45,449 bases of DNA from Propionibacteriaceae bacterium UBA6122 (GCA_002428365.1 DIVW01000045.1:46322-91770), one strand, 5' to 3'. Counted from the first letter of the stretch, positions 32,118 through 40,577 are shown. Notes: a model not told the origin generated them from the letters alone. Program-made: numbers and translations.

Positions 32118-32828
32118 TCAGGACAGGCCCACGCCCACGAGCGCAATAGCGAAGATCCCGAAGAAGAAGAGGATGAACAGTCCCCACAGCGCGGTGCCGA
32201 TGAGACTGATAATCCAGCCGGCGGTGAGAGTGCCGCCATTTGCCCACCGACCGGGATTCGCGGCCACCTCACGGCGTCCCTTAGCCGCCAGGACCCAGCC
32301 CACCGGGCAGAGGATCGGCAGGAAGAAGAAGCCGACAATGCCCAGGATCAACGACGGGATCGCGTTGGGATGGTCGGCCACCGGGGCGCCCATGGCGGCA
32401 TAGCCGTAGTCGTAGGCCACCGGGTCGTGCAACGGAGTCTGCGCGACCGGATACTGCTGGTACTGGGCTGGCGGCGCGGCGGACGCCAGGTAGGGATCCT
32501 GGGCGGGCGCCGGCTCGCTGTAGGAAGCCTGTGCTGGCCGGTAGGGGTCGGCGTAGCTAGCGGCGGCCGGGACGGTCGGTTGGGCGTAGTTCGAGGCCGC
32601 TGGGAACGGATTTGGGTCGATGGCCGATGCTGGCGTCGACTCGCTCAGCGCTGGGCCGTCGTAGCTGAAGTCCGGGTAGCTGCCGCCGCTACCAGCCGAG
32701 CCGAAGGGGTCGACCGTGGTCGGCTCCAGCGGGGGCACGTCCGGCTGGCTGTATCCCTGCGCAGGGACCAGGGGCACAGTCGGCTCCGCGCCGGCTGCGG
32801 CGTCGGTGGGTGGGTTCTGCTCGGTCAT
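32118..32828 (-). CDS. DUF4190-type membrane protein with Pro/Ala/Tyr-rich N-terminus
   Basis: A 236-residue protein. The first about 150 residues are disordered with many Pro, Ala, Ser and Tyr (YAQPTVPAAASYADPY). The C-terminus has two membrane segments joined by the motif AAKGRREVAANPGRWANGG, which is the DUF4190 pattern (small, GRRE.., then a glycine-rich second segment). Such proteins are common in actinobacteria and have no known function. ATG 32828 has GAGGAAG upstream; the longer frame to 33272 overlaps the divergent gene and is an artefact. Confidence 0.85.
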   Translation of the reverse strand: MTEQNPPTDAAAGAEPTVPLVPAQGYSQPDVPPLEPTTVDPFGSAGSGGSYPDFSYDGPALSESTPASAIDPNPFPAASNYAQPTVPAAASYADPYRPAQASYSEPAPAQDPYLASAAPPAQYQQYPVAQTPLHDPVAYDYGYAAMGAPVADHPNAIPSLILGIVGFFFLPILCPVGWVLAAKGRREVAANPGRWANGGTLTAGWIISLIGTALWGLFILFFFGIFAIALVGVGLS

Positions 32829-32942
32829 TGCTTCCTCGATCCGAAGTTCATCGTCACTCAAATCTAGCTGCTGTCCGACGTGGGTGTGATCGCCGGAGGT
32901 CCCGGTGCGGCGTGGTGAAGTCTGCCGCGCCACTTGCCGACT

Positions 32943-32948
32943 TAGCCT
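32943..32948 (+). promoter_or_regulatory. -10 box TAGCCT of the 32955 gene
   Basis: The box ends six bases before ATG 32955; leaderless layout. Confidence 0.5.
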
Positions 32949-32954
32949 GAACCC

Positions 32955-33590
32955 ATGAGTTCGTTGCTTCATCCCACGGGCTCGGAGCCGCCGCAGGTCT
33001 ACTGGCGGCGGCGCCTGGTGGTCGTGGTCATCTTTGCCGCGGTGCTGGCGGCCGTCATTTGGCTGGTGTGGCCGAAGGAAACGCCGCTGGCCCAGCCGCA
33101 GTCGACGGCGTTGACCGCATCCGCTCCGACGTCGGCAGCGGTGCCCCCGCCCGCGCCGAGTTCGGCCAAACCGAGTGCTCCTGCGACGCCGACCGGACCG
33201 CAAGCCTGCGATCCGGCGAACCTTCGAGTGGGCTTGGCCGGGTTCCAGAAACTCAAGTCTGGGGCGGCGCAACCGTTCAAAGTCTCGATTACCAACAACA
33301 GCTCCCTCGGCTGTGTGCTGTCGGTCTCGGCTTCAACCTTCTCCGTGGTGGTCACCAGTGGCAAGGATCGGATCTGGACCACCGCAGATTGCGCTGCCTG
33401 GGTGCCAGCCAAGAGGCTGACGCTCACCCCCAACCAGGCCTACGTTTTCGATATCAACTGGCCCGGAAAGCGTTCCAAGGCCAGCTGTAAGACCACCAAA
33501 GACGCGGTGGCAGCCGGGACCTACGTCGGCACGGCTACTTTCACTGGTGCCGCGCCAGTCCGCTTCGTGATGACGATTTCGGCCAACTGA
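32955..33590 (+). CDS. membrane-anchored protein with extracytoplasmic Ig-like domain
   Basis: A 211-residue protein with one N-terminal membrane segment (about 21-42, after WRRR), a Pro/Ala/Ser-rich linker and a C-terminal domain of about 125 residues starting at a Cys (ACDPANLRV). That domain looks like a beta-sandwich and has four cysteines (ACDP, LGCVL, DCAAW, SCKTT) that could form two disulfides. It resembles the many actinobacterial envelope proteins with DUF4232-like or Ig-like folds, but I cannot name a family. It is divergent from the DUF4190 gene and convergent with radA. Confidence 0.8.
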   Translation: MSSLLHPTGSEPPQVYWRRRLVVVVIFAAVLAAVIWLVWPKETPLAQPQSTALTASAPTSAAVPPPAPSSAKPSAPATPTGPQACDPANLRVGLAGFQKLKSGAAQPFKVSITNNSSLGCVLSVSASTFSVVVTSGKDRIWTTADCAAWVPAKRLTLTPNQAYVFDINWPGKRSKASCKTTKDAVAAGTYVGTATFTGAAPVRFVMTISAN

Positions 33591-33617
33591 TCGCCGAGGC
33601 TAGCCAGCCTCGGCGAT
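33590..33617. terminator. bidirectional terminator overlapping the 3' end of radA
   Basis: A perfect 12-bp stem (ATCGCCGAGGCT and complement) around AGCC. The first arm begins at the last base of the plus-strand stop codon; the radA stop and final codons lie within the hairpin. Confidence 0.9.
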
Positions 33618-35006
33618 GCTCAATCTGGCCGGGGCTGAGGTATCAGGGCGGTCCTTACGCGCCCGCAACCCCAGGACCTGTAGGGCGTTGGCCACACCCG
33701 AGACTTCGACGACGCGAAGCCCCGGCACCACTTGGCCGCTTCCTGGCGGCACCAATGCCACCTTGAACCCGAGCCGGGCGGCCTCAGCCAGCCGGCGGCC
33801 GGTGGCCGGGATGCGGCGCAACTCGCCCGATAGCCCGACTTCGCCCAGCGCAATTACCGGGCGAACGAAGCAGTGGTCGTACGCGGCCGACGCGATTGCG
33901 ACCGCGGTCGCGAGATCAGCAGCCGGATCGCTCACCCTGACCCCGCCGACCGTGGAGACGTAAACCTCCTTGGTGTGCAGGCGCACGCCCGCGCGGCGTT
34001 GAAGGACCGCCAGAATCATTGCCACCCGGCTGGAATCAAGGCCGTTTGTGATCCGCCGCGGCACCGGAGCGGCGCTTGGCGCCACTAGGGCCTGCACTTC
34101 AGTCAGCAGCGGCCGCCGGCCAGCCAACGAAATGCTCAAGCAGGTGCCAGGGGCCGGTTCGCTGTGCAGCGAGGTGAACAGCCCACTCGGATCGGTGACC
34201 TCACCGATGCCGGTCTCGGTAAGTTCGAAACAACCGACCTCGTCGGCCGGTCCGAAGCGGTTCTTTGAGGCCCGGAGCATGCGGAAACCGCTATGGCTTT
34301 CACCTTCGAAGGTGAGCACCACATCGACCAGATGCTCCAGAGTGCGCGGCCCTGCGACGGTGCCCTCCTTAGTGACGTGCCCGATCAGCATCACTGGCAT
34401 CGCCCGCTGTTTGGCCACTCGCACCAGGGCTGCGGTCACCTCTTTCACCTGGGCGACGCCACCAGGCACGCCTTCGGCGCCGGGGACGCCAACGGTTTGC
34501 ACCGAATCCAGCACTAATAGGTCAGGAGCGAGTTGCTCCACTTGGCCCAGGACGGTGGCCAGATCGGATTCGGCGGCCAGATAAAGCGAATCGTCCACCG
34601 CGCCGGTGCGCTCGGCTCGTAGCCGCACCTGGGCGGCTGATTCTTCCGCACTGACGTACAAGGTGCGTCGACCCAGGCGGGCCCAACGTGCGGCCACCTC
34701 GAGCAGCAGGGTTGACTTGCCCACGCCCGGCTCGCCAGCCAACAGGACCACCGCGCCAGGGGTGAGCCCAGCGCCGAGCACCCGGTCGAGTTCACCCAGC
34801 CCCGTGGGCAGCGCCCTGGCCTCGTTTAGGTCTACTTGGCTAATCGGCAGCGCTGGCCTGCCAGGGGTGGTCGAGGCGACTCGGCCCCGCGGGGCGGCGG
34901 CGCCAGCGACGCTGCCCCAGGCCTGGCATTCGCCGCAGCGGCCGACCCAACGCGGTGTCGTCCAGCCGCATTCGGAGCATTGATACAGGTTCGGGGACTT
35001 CGCCAT
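33600..35006 (-). CDS. radA: DNA repair protein RadA
   Basis: A 468-residue RecA-like protein that processes recombination intermediates. An N-terminal C4 zinc finger (CSECGWTTPRWVGRCGEC), Walker A GEPGVGKSTLL, the RadA-specific KNRFG motif (ASKNRFGP) and a C-terminal Lon-protease-like domain (GGVRVSDPAADLA, ALGEVGLSGELR) are all present. ATG 35006 is chosen because a TAACCT -10 box ends seven bases upstream and the zinc finger starts directly after; the frame to 35072 would read through a terminator hairpin. Confidence 0.95.
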   Translation of the reverse strand: MAKSPNLYQCSECGWTTPRWVGRCGECQAWGSVAGAAAPRGRVASTTPGRPALPISQVDLNEARALPTGLGELDRVLGAGLTPGAVVLLAGEPGVGKSTLLLEVAARWARLGRRTLYVSAEESAAQVRLRAERTGAVDDSLYLAAESDLATVLGQVEQLAPDLLVLDSVQTVGVPGAEGVPGGVAQVKEVTAALVRVAKQRAMPVMLIGHVTKEGTVAGPRTLEHLVDVVLTFEGESHSGFRMLRASKNRFGPADEVGCFELTETGIGEVTDPSGLFTSLHSEPAPGTCLSISLAGRRPLLTEVQALVAPSAAPVPRRITNGLDSSRVAMILAVLQRRAGVRLHTKEVYVSTVGGVRVSDPAADLATAVAIASAAYDHCFVRPVIALGEVGLSGELRRIPATGRRLAEAARLGFKVALVPPGSGQVVPGLRVVEVSGVANALQVLGLRARKDRPDTSAPARLSIAEAG

Positions 35007-35013
35007 GCCGGTG

Positions 35014-35019
35014 AGGTTA
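35014..35019 (-). promoter_or_regulatory. -10 box TAACCT of radA
   Basis: On the minus strand the box ends seven bases before ATG 35006; near-leaderless layout. Confidence 0.5.
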
Positions 35020-35038
35020 ATCGGCGCCTCTGACAGCA

Positions 35039-35072
35039 ATGGCGGACGGCGGGATAACCCACCGTCCGCCAT
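35039..35072 (-). terminator. terminator after the glyoxalase-like gene
   Basis: ATGGCGGACGG at 35039-35049 pairs with CCGTCCGCCAT at 35062-35072. It separates the minus-strand VOC gene from the radA promoter just downstream. Confidence 0.75.
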
Positions 35073-35084
35073 CGTGGCTAAGGC

Positions 35085-35726
35085 TCAGATGCGAACCAGA
35101 CCTGACGTGGTTTCGAAAGTGGCCGCCTCGATACCGGGCTGGCCGTTAGGGGAGGTGAACTTGACGCCGACGCCGTCGAACACGTCGTCGAGACCGATCC
35201 CGAGCCATTCCTCGACGCGGTCGCGGGTGCCAGCGACTTCGATCTCGACCAGCCGGATGGTGCCGGGCAGGGCTTTGGGCAGCACCGAGTGATCAGAGTT
35301 CCACTTGATGAAGTAGGGCAGCTGTGGGTCAGCGAGCAGCCCACGGACCCCGAGCTGTTCCCATTCCAGCAGGCGTCCGTCGGGGAAATGCCGCGAGCCG
35401 TAGACGGCCTGGCGGTCAAGTCGGGTCTCGAACGGAGTGAGGTCGTCAACCGAGACCACCCAGCCCATCCAACCGCCGCCGATTTCGGAGCGGGCGCGCA
35501 CGGCCTGCCCGAAGGCGGCCTTCTCAGCCGCTGGGTGCTCAAGCACTTCGACGACCTCTAGGTAGCGATCGTCGGCGAGCGGCAGGATTCGGTTCGTGGT
35601 GCCGAAACGGGGGTGGAAGCCGCCGTCGCGGAACTTGTCGCCGAGCAGGTCGCCGAGCCGTTTCGCCTCCGCCTTCAGTCCCTTTGGGCCGACCGCGAAG
35701 GTCAGATGATCGACATGCATGTCCAC
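35085..35726 (-). CDS. VOC-superfamily (Glyoxalase_3-like) protein
   Basis: A 213-residue protein starting with VDHLTFAVG and containing HPRFGTTNRILPLAD and DRYLEVVEVLEHP, the first-half pattern of the Glyoxalase_3-like domain. Two paired beta-alpha-beta-beta-beta modules are likely. Metal ligands (His and Glu) are plausible, but no substrate can be assigned. GTG 35726 has GAGG upstream; ATG 35720 is possible. It is divergent from the TIM-barrel gene and ends in its own hairpin. Confidence 0.82.
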   Translation of the reverse strand: MDMHVDHLTFAVGPKGLKAEAKRLGDLLGDKFRDGGFHPRFGTTNRILPLADDRYLEVVEVLEHPAAEKAAFGQAVRARSEIGGGWMGWVVSVDDLTPFETRLDRQAVYGSRHFPDGRLLEWEQLGVRGLLADPQLPYFIKWNSDHSVLPKALPGTIRLVEIEVAGTRDRVEEWLGIGLDDVFDGVGVKFTSPNGQPGIEAATFETTSGLVRI

Positions 35727-35809
35727 ATTCTTGCCTCAGCCCGGCCCGTCCGCGAAATCGAGGCGTTTCGCCGGGGTATTTGCCCCCGGCGTTGAGCGCC
35801 TGCCTCGCC

Positions 35810-35815
35810 TAACAT
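35810..35815 (+). promoter_or_regulatory. -10 box TAACAT of the TIM-barrel gene
   Basis: The box contains the upstream ATG at 35814 and ends seven bases before GTG 35823, which is why the GTG is taken as the start. Confidence 0.45.
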
Positions 35816-35822
35816 GGACGGC

Positions 35823-36638
35823 GTGACCAGCCCATCCGGACCTGCGGTGCAGGTCGTGCTGTCTTCTTCTTCGGTCTATCCCGAGCCCACCTCCGCAGCT
35901 TTCGCGCTGGCCAGTCGGCTCGGCTACGACGGGGTGGAGGTCATGGTTGGCATGGACGCCGTCTCCGCCGATGCGGACGCCCTGGCCGAACTGGCCGACT
36001 ACCACCAGATGCCGGTAACTGCCATTCATTCCCCAACTCTGCTCTTGACGCAGCGGGTGTGGGGCACTGACCCCTGGGAGAAGCTGAAACGGGCCGCCGA
36101 GGCAGCCACCAAACTCGGGGCCAAGGTGGTGGTGGTGCATCCGCCCTTCCGTTGGCAGCGCAGTTACGCCGCTGGGTTCACCAAGGGCATCAGAGGTTTG
36201 GAAAGAGATACCGGGCTGATCTACGCGATCGAGAATATGTACCCCTGGCGCGGTCCCGGCGGCGGCGAGGTGCGGGCCTATTCCCCCAGCTGGGACGCAG
36301 CCCTGCTCGACTGTGATCACCTCACCCTCGATTTCTCCCACGCTTCCATCGCCCGCCAATCCTCCTTGGAGTTGGTCCACTACTGGGGGGAACGGCTGGC
36401 GCACGTCCATTTGACTGACGGCACCAACGGGGCCACCGACGAACACCTGCTGCCTGGCCAGGGCGATCAGCACCCCGATCTGGTGCTGGCGGAATTGGCG
36501 CGCACCGGTTTTGGTGGCCAGGTGGTGGTGGAGGTCAGCACCCGCGGGCTGAACCGCGCCGAGCGCACCCAGGCTTTGACGCAGACCCTGGCCTTCGCGC
36601 GCCAGCACCTAGGGCTGAACCAGGACGGGGAGCAGTAA
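35823..36638 (+). CDS. sugar phosphate isomerase/epimerase-like TIM-barrel protein
   Basis: A 271-residue AP-endonuclease-2-like barrel (LGYDGVEVMVGMD, KVVVVHPPF, IYAIENMYP, LTLDFSHA, HVHLTDG, GQGDQHPDL, VVVEVSTRG). Conserved Glu, His and Asp positions could bind a metal. In mycobacteria the same protein (Rv0498) lies beside proC, the HTH protein and bS22, as here. Its reaction is unknown. The start at GTG 35823 follows the -10 box; ATG 35814 would add three residues. It overlaps the next gene (TAATG). Confidence 0.85.
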   Translation: MTSPSGPAVQVVLSSSSVYPEPTSAAFALASRLGYDGVEVMVGMDAVSADADALAELADYHQMPVTAIHSPTLLLTQRVWGTDPWEKLKRAAEAATKLGAKVVVVHPPFRWQRSYAAGFTKGIRGLERDTGLIYAIENMYPWRGPGGGEVRAYSPSWDAALLDCDHLTLDFSHASIARQSSLELVHYWGERLAHVHLTDGTNGATDEHLLPGQGDQHPDLVLAELARTGFGGQVVVEVSTRGLNRAERTQALTQTLAFARQHLGLNQDGEQ

Positions 36639-37414
36639 TGGCCGAGCCACATTCAGCGACCGTGGATTCGGCGGCGCCACCCTCGCGTCCCGGGATCGAA
36701 CTGCTGTTGGTGATGGGGGTGTCGCTGGGATCCTCGGCGGTCTACTCGGTGCTGTCGATCATCGAGAAGCTGACCCGCAATGTGCCCCTGAACCAGCAGA
36801 CCACCTCAATGAACTCCGCAATCACCCCGGACCGCCCCTGGCTCGACTTGGCTTATCAGCTGGCTGGGATGGCTTTCCCGCTGGTACCGGCCCTGCTGGC
36901 GATCTATCTGCTGCGCGTCAGCGGCGACTTTGGGCTAATCGGGTTCGACCTGACCCGCAAGCGGTTCGATTTGAGTCGCGGGCTCGGTTTGGCGGCGGTC
37001 ATCGGGCTGCCCGGGATCGCGTTCTATCTGGTGGCCCGACAGCTTGGCTTCAATACCAACGTCTCTCCGGCCAATCTGGGCGAAAACTGGTGGACGGTGC
37101 CGGTGTTGATTGGCCTAGCGGTGATGAATGCGGTGCTCGAAGAAGTGATCATGGTGGGCTTCTGGTTCGTTCGTGGCCTGCAGCTGAAGTGGCCGCTGTG
37201 GGTTGTCCTGATCTCCAGCGCGCTCGTCCGGGGCAGCTATCACCTCTACCAGGGCTTTGGCGGCTTCGTCGGCAATGTGGTGATGGGGTTGGTCTTCGGG
37301 CTGGCCTATCTGCGCTTCAAACGGGTCGGCCCGCTAGTGGTTGCCCACTTCCTGCTCGACCTGTTCGCCTTCGTCGGGTATGCCCTGTTGGCGCCATATG
37401 TCGACTGGCTGTAG
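36638..37414 (+). CDS. CPBP-family intramembrane metalloprotease
   Basis: A 258-residue protein with about seven membrane segments. The CPBP/Abi motifs are present in modified form: a double glutamate in VLEEVIMVGFWFVRG, a conserved His in RGSYHLYQGF and a third motif in VVAHFLLDLF. Family members are CAAX-type prenyl proteases or bacteriocin-immunity proteins; no partner is visible here. It is translationally coupled to the TIM-barrel gene. Confidence 0.88.
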   Translation: MAEPHSATVDSAAPPSRPGIELLLVMGVSLGSSAVYSVLSIIEKLTRNVPLNQQTTSMNSAITPDRPWLDLAYQLAGMAFPLVPALLAIYLLRVSGDFGLIGFDLTRKRFDLSRGLGLAAVIGLPGIAFYLVARQLGFNTNVSPANLGENWWTVPVLIGLAVMNAVLEEVIMVGFWFVRGLQLKWPLWVVLISSALVRGSYHLYQGFGGFVGNVVMGLVFGLAYLRFKRVGPLVVAHFLLDLFAFVGYALLAPYVDWL

Positions 37415-37445
37415 GGCGAGCCGGTTGCGGCAGCCTTGACCGCTG

Positions 37446-37474
37446 CCGGTCGGCGGAGGGCCGACCGGTAAGCT
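37446..37474 (+). promoter_or_regulatory. asd operon promoter with palindrome CCGGTCGG-N7-CCGACCGG
   Basis: The perfect 8-bp inverted repeat at 37446-37468 is directly followed by a TAAGCT -10 box (37469-37474), seven bases before ATG 37482. The palindrome covers the spacer and part of the -35 region, so it may be an operator. It could also be the terminator of the CPBP gene; it lacks a T-tract. Confidence 0.5.
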
Positions 37475-37481
37475 TGCCCCC

Positions 37482-38504
37482 ATGCGTGTTGGAGTATTCG
37501 GAGCCACCGGACAGGTCGGCCGGGTCATGCGGACCCTGCTGGCTGAGCGTGGTTTTCCCGTCGATCAGATCAGATTCTTCTCCTCTGCCCGCTCGGCTGG
37601 CACCAAGCTGGCTTGGCAGGGCACCGAGATCATGGTCGAGGACACCGCCACCGCGGACTTCTCCGGGCTCGACCTGGCGTTGTTCTCTGCTGGTGGCGGC
37701 ACCTCACGGGAGTTCGCCCCCAAGGTTGCTGCGGCCGGTGCCATCGTGATCGACAACTCCTCGGCCTGGCGCAAGGATCCCGAGGTGCCGCTGGTAGTCA
37801 GCGAGGTCAACCCCGAAGACACGCTCAACCCGCCCAAGGGAATCATCGCCAACCCGAACTGCACCACGATGGCCGCGATGCCGGTGCTCAAACCGCTGCA
37901 CGATGAGGCCGGTTTGACCCGGCTCAAGGTGGCCACTTACCAGGCCGTCTCCGGCTCTGGGGTGGCCGGGGTGCAGGCGCTGGCCGACCAGATCGCTGCG
38001 GCCGGTGACGCCCGCGGCCTGTCGCTGGACGGCGCTGCGATCGCCGCTGGCGACCCGAAGCCCTATGTGCGCCCGATCGCCTACAACGTGGTGCCGCTGG
38101 CCGGCGCCATCGTTGAGGATGGCTGGTTGGAAACCGACGAGGAGCAGAAGCTGCGCCACGAGTCGCGCAAGATCCTGCACCTGCCGGAGCTGCTGGTGGC
38201 TGGCACCTGCGTGCGCGTCCCGGTATTCAGCGGGCACTCGCTGAGCATCCATGCCGAGTTCGCTTCGGCCATCAGCGTCGAACGGGCCACCGAGTTGCTC
38301 GCTGCCGCGCCAGGGGTACAGCTGTCCGAGGTGCCCACCCCGCGCGAAGGTGCTGGCCAGGACGCCTGCTTCGTCGGCCGGATCCGAGTCGACCAATCGG
38401 TGCCGGACGGCAAAGGCCTGGTGCTGTTCGTCGTGGGGGACAACCTACGCAAGGGCGCGGCGCTCAACGCCGTCCAGATCGCAGAGGTGGTGGCCAACCG
38501 ATGA
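37482..38504 (+). CDS. asd: aspartate-semialdehyde dehydrogenase
   Basis: Makes aspartate semialdehyde for lysine, diaminopimelate, threonine and methionine. The NADP fold starts GVFGATGQVGRVM, the catalytic Cys is in ANPNCTTMAAMP and the substrate-binding region is SGHSLSIHAEF. Length is 340 residues. The transcript is predicted to be leaderless. No aspartokinase gene is adjacent, although the two are often paired in actinobacteria. It overlaps proC by four bases. Confidence 0.96.
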   Translation: MRVGVFGATGQVGRVMRTLLAERGFPVDQIRFFSSARSAGTKLAWQGTEIMVEDTATADFSGLDLALFSAGGGTSREFAPKVAAAGAIVIDNSSAWRKDPEVPLVVSEVNPEDTLNPPKGIIANPNCTTMAAMPVLKPLHDEAGLTRLKVATYQAVSGSGVAGVQALADQIAAAGDARGLSLDGAAIAAGDPKPYVRPIAYNVVPLAGAIVEDGWLETDEEQKLRHESRKILHLPELLVAGTCVRVPVFSGHSLSIHAEFASAISVERATELLAAAPGVQLSEVPTPREGAGQDACFVGRIRVDQSVPDGKGLVLFVVGDNLRKGAALNAVQIAEVVANR

Positions 38505-39301
38505 AACAACTAGCTGTTGTCGGCGCTGGGGTGATGGGTGAGACCCTGATCGCTGGCCTGTTGCGGGCTGGCTGGGAGCCGTCCCAGATCACCGCGGTTG
38601 ATCGGCATGCGCCCCGCTTGACTGAGATCAGCGCGAAGTACGGCATCGCCAACAGCGAGCTTGCCGAGGCGGTGGCTGATGCGCAGGCCGTGGTGGTCGT
38701 GGTGAAGCCGCAGGACACCGGTGAGGTGCTGCCGCAGGTGGCTGCTGCGCTGCGTCCGGGCACCTTGGTGGTGTCGTTGTGTGCTGGGGTGACCACCGCC
38801 CAGATTGAAGCGGTGATGCCGATTGGCACCCCGGTGGTGCGAGTGATGCCGAATACGCCAGCCCAGGTTGACGAGGGGATGGCGGCGATTTCGGGTGGCT
38901 CAGCGGCGACCGCGGCGAACCTGGAGTTCGTCACTGGCCTGTTGGAGGCTGTCGGCAAGGTGGTGACCGTCCCGGAGAAGTACCAGGACGCGGTCACCGC
39001 GATCTCCGGCTCCGGCCCGGCCTACCTGTTCTTCGTGGTGGAGGCCATGATCGATGCTGGCGTGATGCTCGGCCTGCCTCGCGACATCGCCACCACCTTG
39101 GTCGTTCAGACCATGTACGGCTCGGCCAAACTGTTGGCCGAATCCGGGGCGCACCCAACTCAACTCCGCGAGCGGGTTACTTCCCCTGGCGGCACCACGG
39201 CGGCGGCGCTGCGCCAACTGGAGGATCATCGAGTGAAGGCCGCTTTCATGACTGCGATGGAGGCCGCCCGTGACCGGAGTCGTGAGCTGGCCTCATCTTG
39301 A
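38501..39301 (+). CDS. proC: pyrroline-5-carboxylate reductase
   Basis: Last step of proline synthesis. The 266-residue enzyme has an N-terminal dinucleotide fold (VVGAGVMGETLIAGLL), VRVMPNTPAQV and the C-terminal signature TSPGGTTAAALRQLE. It overlaps asd (ATGA) and the following VOC gene (TTGA), so the three form one coupled unit. Confidence 0.96.
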   Translation: MKQLAVVGAGVMGETLIAGLLRAGWEPSQITAVDRHAPRLTEISAKYGIANSELAEAVADAQAVVVVVKPQDTGEVLPQVAAALRPGTLVVSLCAGVTTAQIEAVMPIGTPVVRVMPNTPAQVDEGMAAISGGSAATAANLEFVTGLLEAVGKVVTVPEKYQDAVTAISGSGPAYLFFVVEAMIDAGVMLGLPRDIATTLVVQTMYGSAKLLAESGAHPTQLRERVTSPGGTTAAALRQLEDHRVKAAFMTAMEAARDRSRELASS

Positions 39302-40065
39302 ACCGTGTGGTCTTGAACACGCCGCAGCCACCGAGGTGGCTGACGGTGTTCATCGACTTCGCGGCCACCGAGTTTGACGCCGGGACCCAGTTCTGGAGTG
39401 CGATCACGGGCTATGCGCTATCGGACTCCCGCGGTGAGCACGCCGAGTTCGCCACCTTGGTGCCGTCGAGCGGTGATGCCTATCTGCGGGTGCAGCGACT
39501 GGGTGAAGGCTTCACCAGATTGCACCTGGACGTCCACGTCGATGACCCAAGGGCATCGGCTGGGCAGGCAGTCGGGCTGGGTGCCGAAATCGTCGACGGC
39601 AGCCAACCCGGCCATGTGGTGCTGCACTCGCCTGCTGGGGTGGTCTTTTGTCTGGTCGCCGCTCTCACCGGGACGGTGCCGCCGGCGGCGAGCTGGCCGG
39701 GCGGCCAGCACAGCCGGCTGGATCAGCTGTGCCTCGACGTTCCTCAGGACGACTACGCCGCTGAGGTGGAGTTCTGGCAGGCGTTGCTCGGTGGTCAGTG
39801 GAAAATGAGGCGCACCGACCCACTGGCTACTCGAATGGCCGAAGGTGGCGCGCTCGAACTGCGGTTGCAGCCCAGCATGCTGGCTCCCGAACCGAATGGG
39901 CACCTGCACCTGGCCACTGATGATCGGGTCGCCGAAGTGGAGCGCCTAGTGGCCCTCGGCGCCAGAAAACGGGTCGACCGGGGCTCCTGGACGTTGCTCG
40001 AAGCGGTCGGTGGGCTGGCCATCTGTGTAGTCGATGATCCCGACGGCGGCGACTGCACGCACTAG
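39298..40065 (+). CDS. two-domain VOC-family (glyoxalase-like) protein
   Basis: A 255-residue protein with two repeats of the VOC fold: LTVFIDFAATEFDAGTQFW starts the first, and LDQLCLDVPQDDYAAEVEFW the second. The pattern is that of actinobacterial glyoxalase/bleomycin-resistance-like proteins whose substrate is unknown. The start is uncertain: TTG 39298 overlaps the proC stop by four bases, and GTG 39307 is the alternative. No ribosome site is obvious, so coupling to proC is likely. Confidence 0.8.
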   Translation: MNRVVLNTPQPPRWLTVFIDFAATEFDAGTQFWSAITGYALSDSRGEHAEFATLVPSSGDAYLRVQRLGEGFTRLHLDVHVDDPRASAGQAVGLGAEIVDGSQPGHVVLHSPAGVVFCLVAALTGTVPPAASWPGGQHSRLDQLCLDVPQDDYAAEVEFWQALLGGQWKMRRTDPLATRMAEGGALELRLQPSMLAPEPNGHLHLATDDRVAEVERLVALGARKRVDRGSWTLLEAVGGLAICVVDDPDGGDCTH

Positions 40066-40154
40066 CTGCGGTGACTCCGACTGGCACGGATCGGTCCGGC
40101 GGTCCAGGTTTTGAGCAGGTCTGCGTAAAGTTTTGGATCTCTTCGAGACAGGTG

Positions 40155-40185
40155 TTCACATGCACCCCTTCGCTGCCACTATCTT
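40155..40185 (+). promoter_or_regulatory. candidate promoter of the HTH gene (TTCACA ... TATCTT)
   Basis: TTCACA (40155-40160) and TATCTT (40180-40185) are 19 bases apart. A GGCCACC-ATGGC-GGTGGCC hairpin follows at 40194-40212, shortly before the ribosome site. Confidence 0.4.
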
Positions 40186-40235
40186 TGTCCAGTGGCCACC
40201 ATGGCGGTGGCCGGCGTCGGAGAGAGCAGCCAGCC

Positions 40236-40439
40236 ATGAGCGATTCGGTCACCCCCCTGGGAAACGTCAAGTTCCTGAAGGTGGCCGAGGTTGCAGCAGC
40301 ACTGCGAGTCTCCCGGATGTCGGTCTACCGACTGATCCACGCCGGTGATTTGGAGGCGGTTCGGTTCGGCCGAAACTTCCGAGTTCCGGAGCATGCGGTC
40401 AACGTCTACCTGCGGGGCTCCTACTATCAGGCTGGCTGA
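40236..40439 (+). CDS. excisionase-like helix-turn-helix protein (Rv0500A type)
   Basis: A 67-residue MerR/excisionase-family DNA-binding protein: LKVAEVAAALRVSRMSVYRLIHAG is the helix-turn-helix and FGRNFRVPEHAV the wing. It is orthologous in position and pattern to Rv0500A, between proC and bS22 in mycobacteria. It is a housekeeping regulator of unknown targets rather than a phage excisionase, since no integrase is near. GGAGAG lies 11 bases before ATG 40236. The frame extends back to 40071 without support. Confidence 0.9.
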   Translation: MSDSVTPLGNVKFLKVAEVAAALRVSRMSVYRLIHAGDLEAVRFGRNFRVPEHAVNVYLRGSYYQAG

Positions 40440-40464
40440 TTTCAGCCCGACCGCCCCGGTGAAG

Positions 40465-40521
40465 TAAGATCGTGCGTCGGCTGGATTGACCAGCCGTTTC
40501 GGTAGGGCTGCTAGGCAGCCC
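40465..40521 (+). promoter_or_regulatory. promoter and two-hairpin leader of the bS22 gene
   Basis: A TAAGAT -10 box at 40465-40470 would give a leader of about 100 bases. Within it are two perfect hairpins: GGCTGG-ATTGA-CCAGCC (40479-40495) and GGGCTGC-TAG-GCAGCCC (40505-40521). Their placement well before the ribosome site suggests a structured leader. Confidence 0.5.
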
Positions 40522-40577
40522 ACAGCCACCAAACTTGCCGCTCCAAAGTGGAGTCGGAATCGAAAGAGGTCCTGCCA

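Noticed and set aside
31836..32867. 343-residue plus-strand frame across the clpC end and the DUF4190 gene
   Set aside because: It runs through a 19-bp terminator and overlaps two well-supported genes; no motif found.
40236..40439. Phage excisionase marking a prophage end
   Set aside because: The gene sits in the conserved proC-HTH-bS22 order, and no integrase or attachment site is present.
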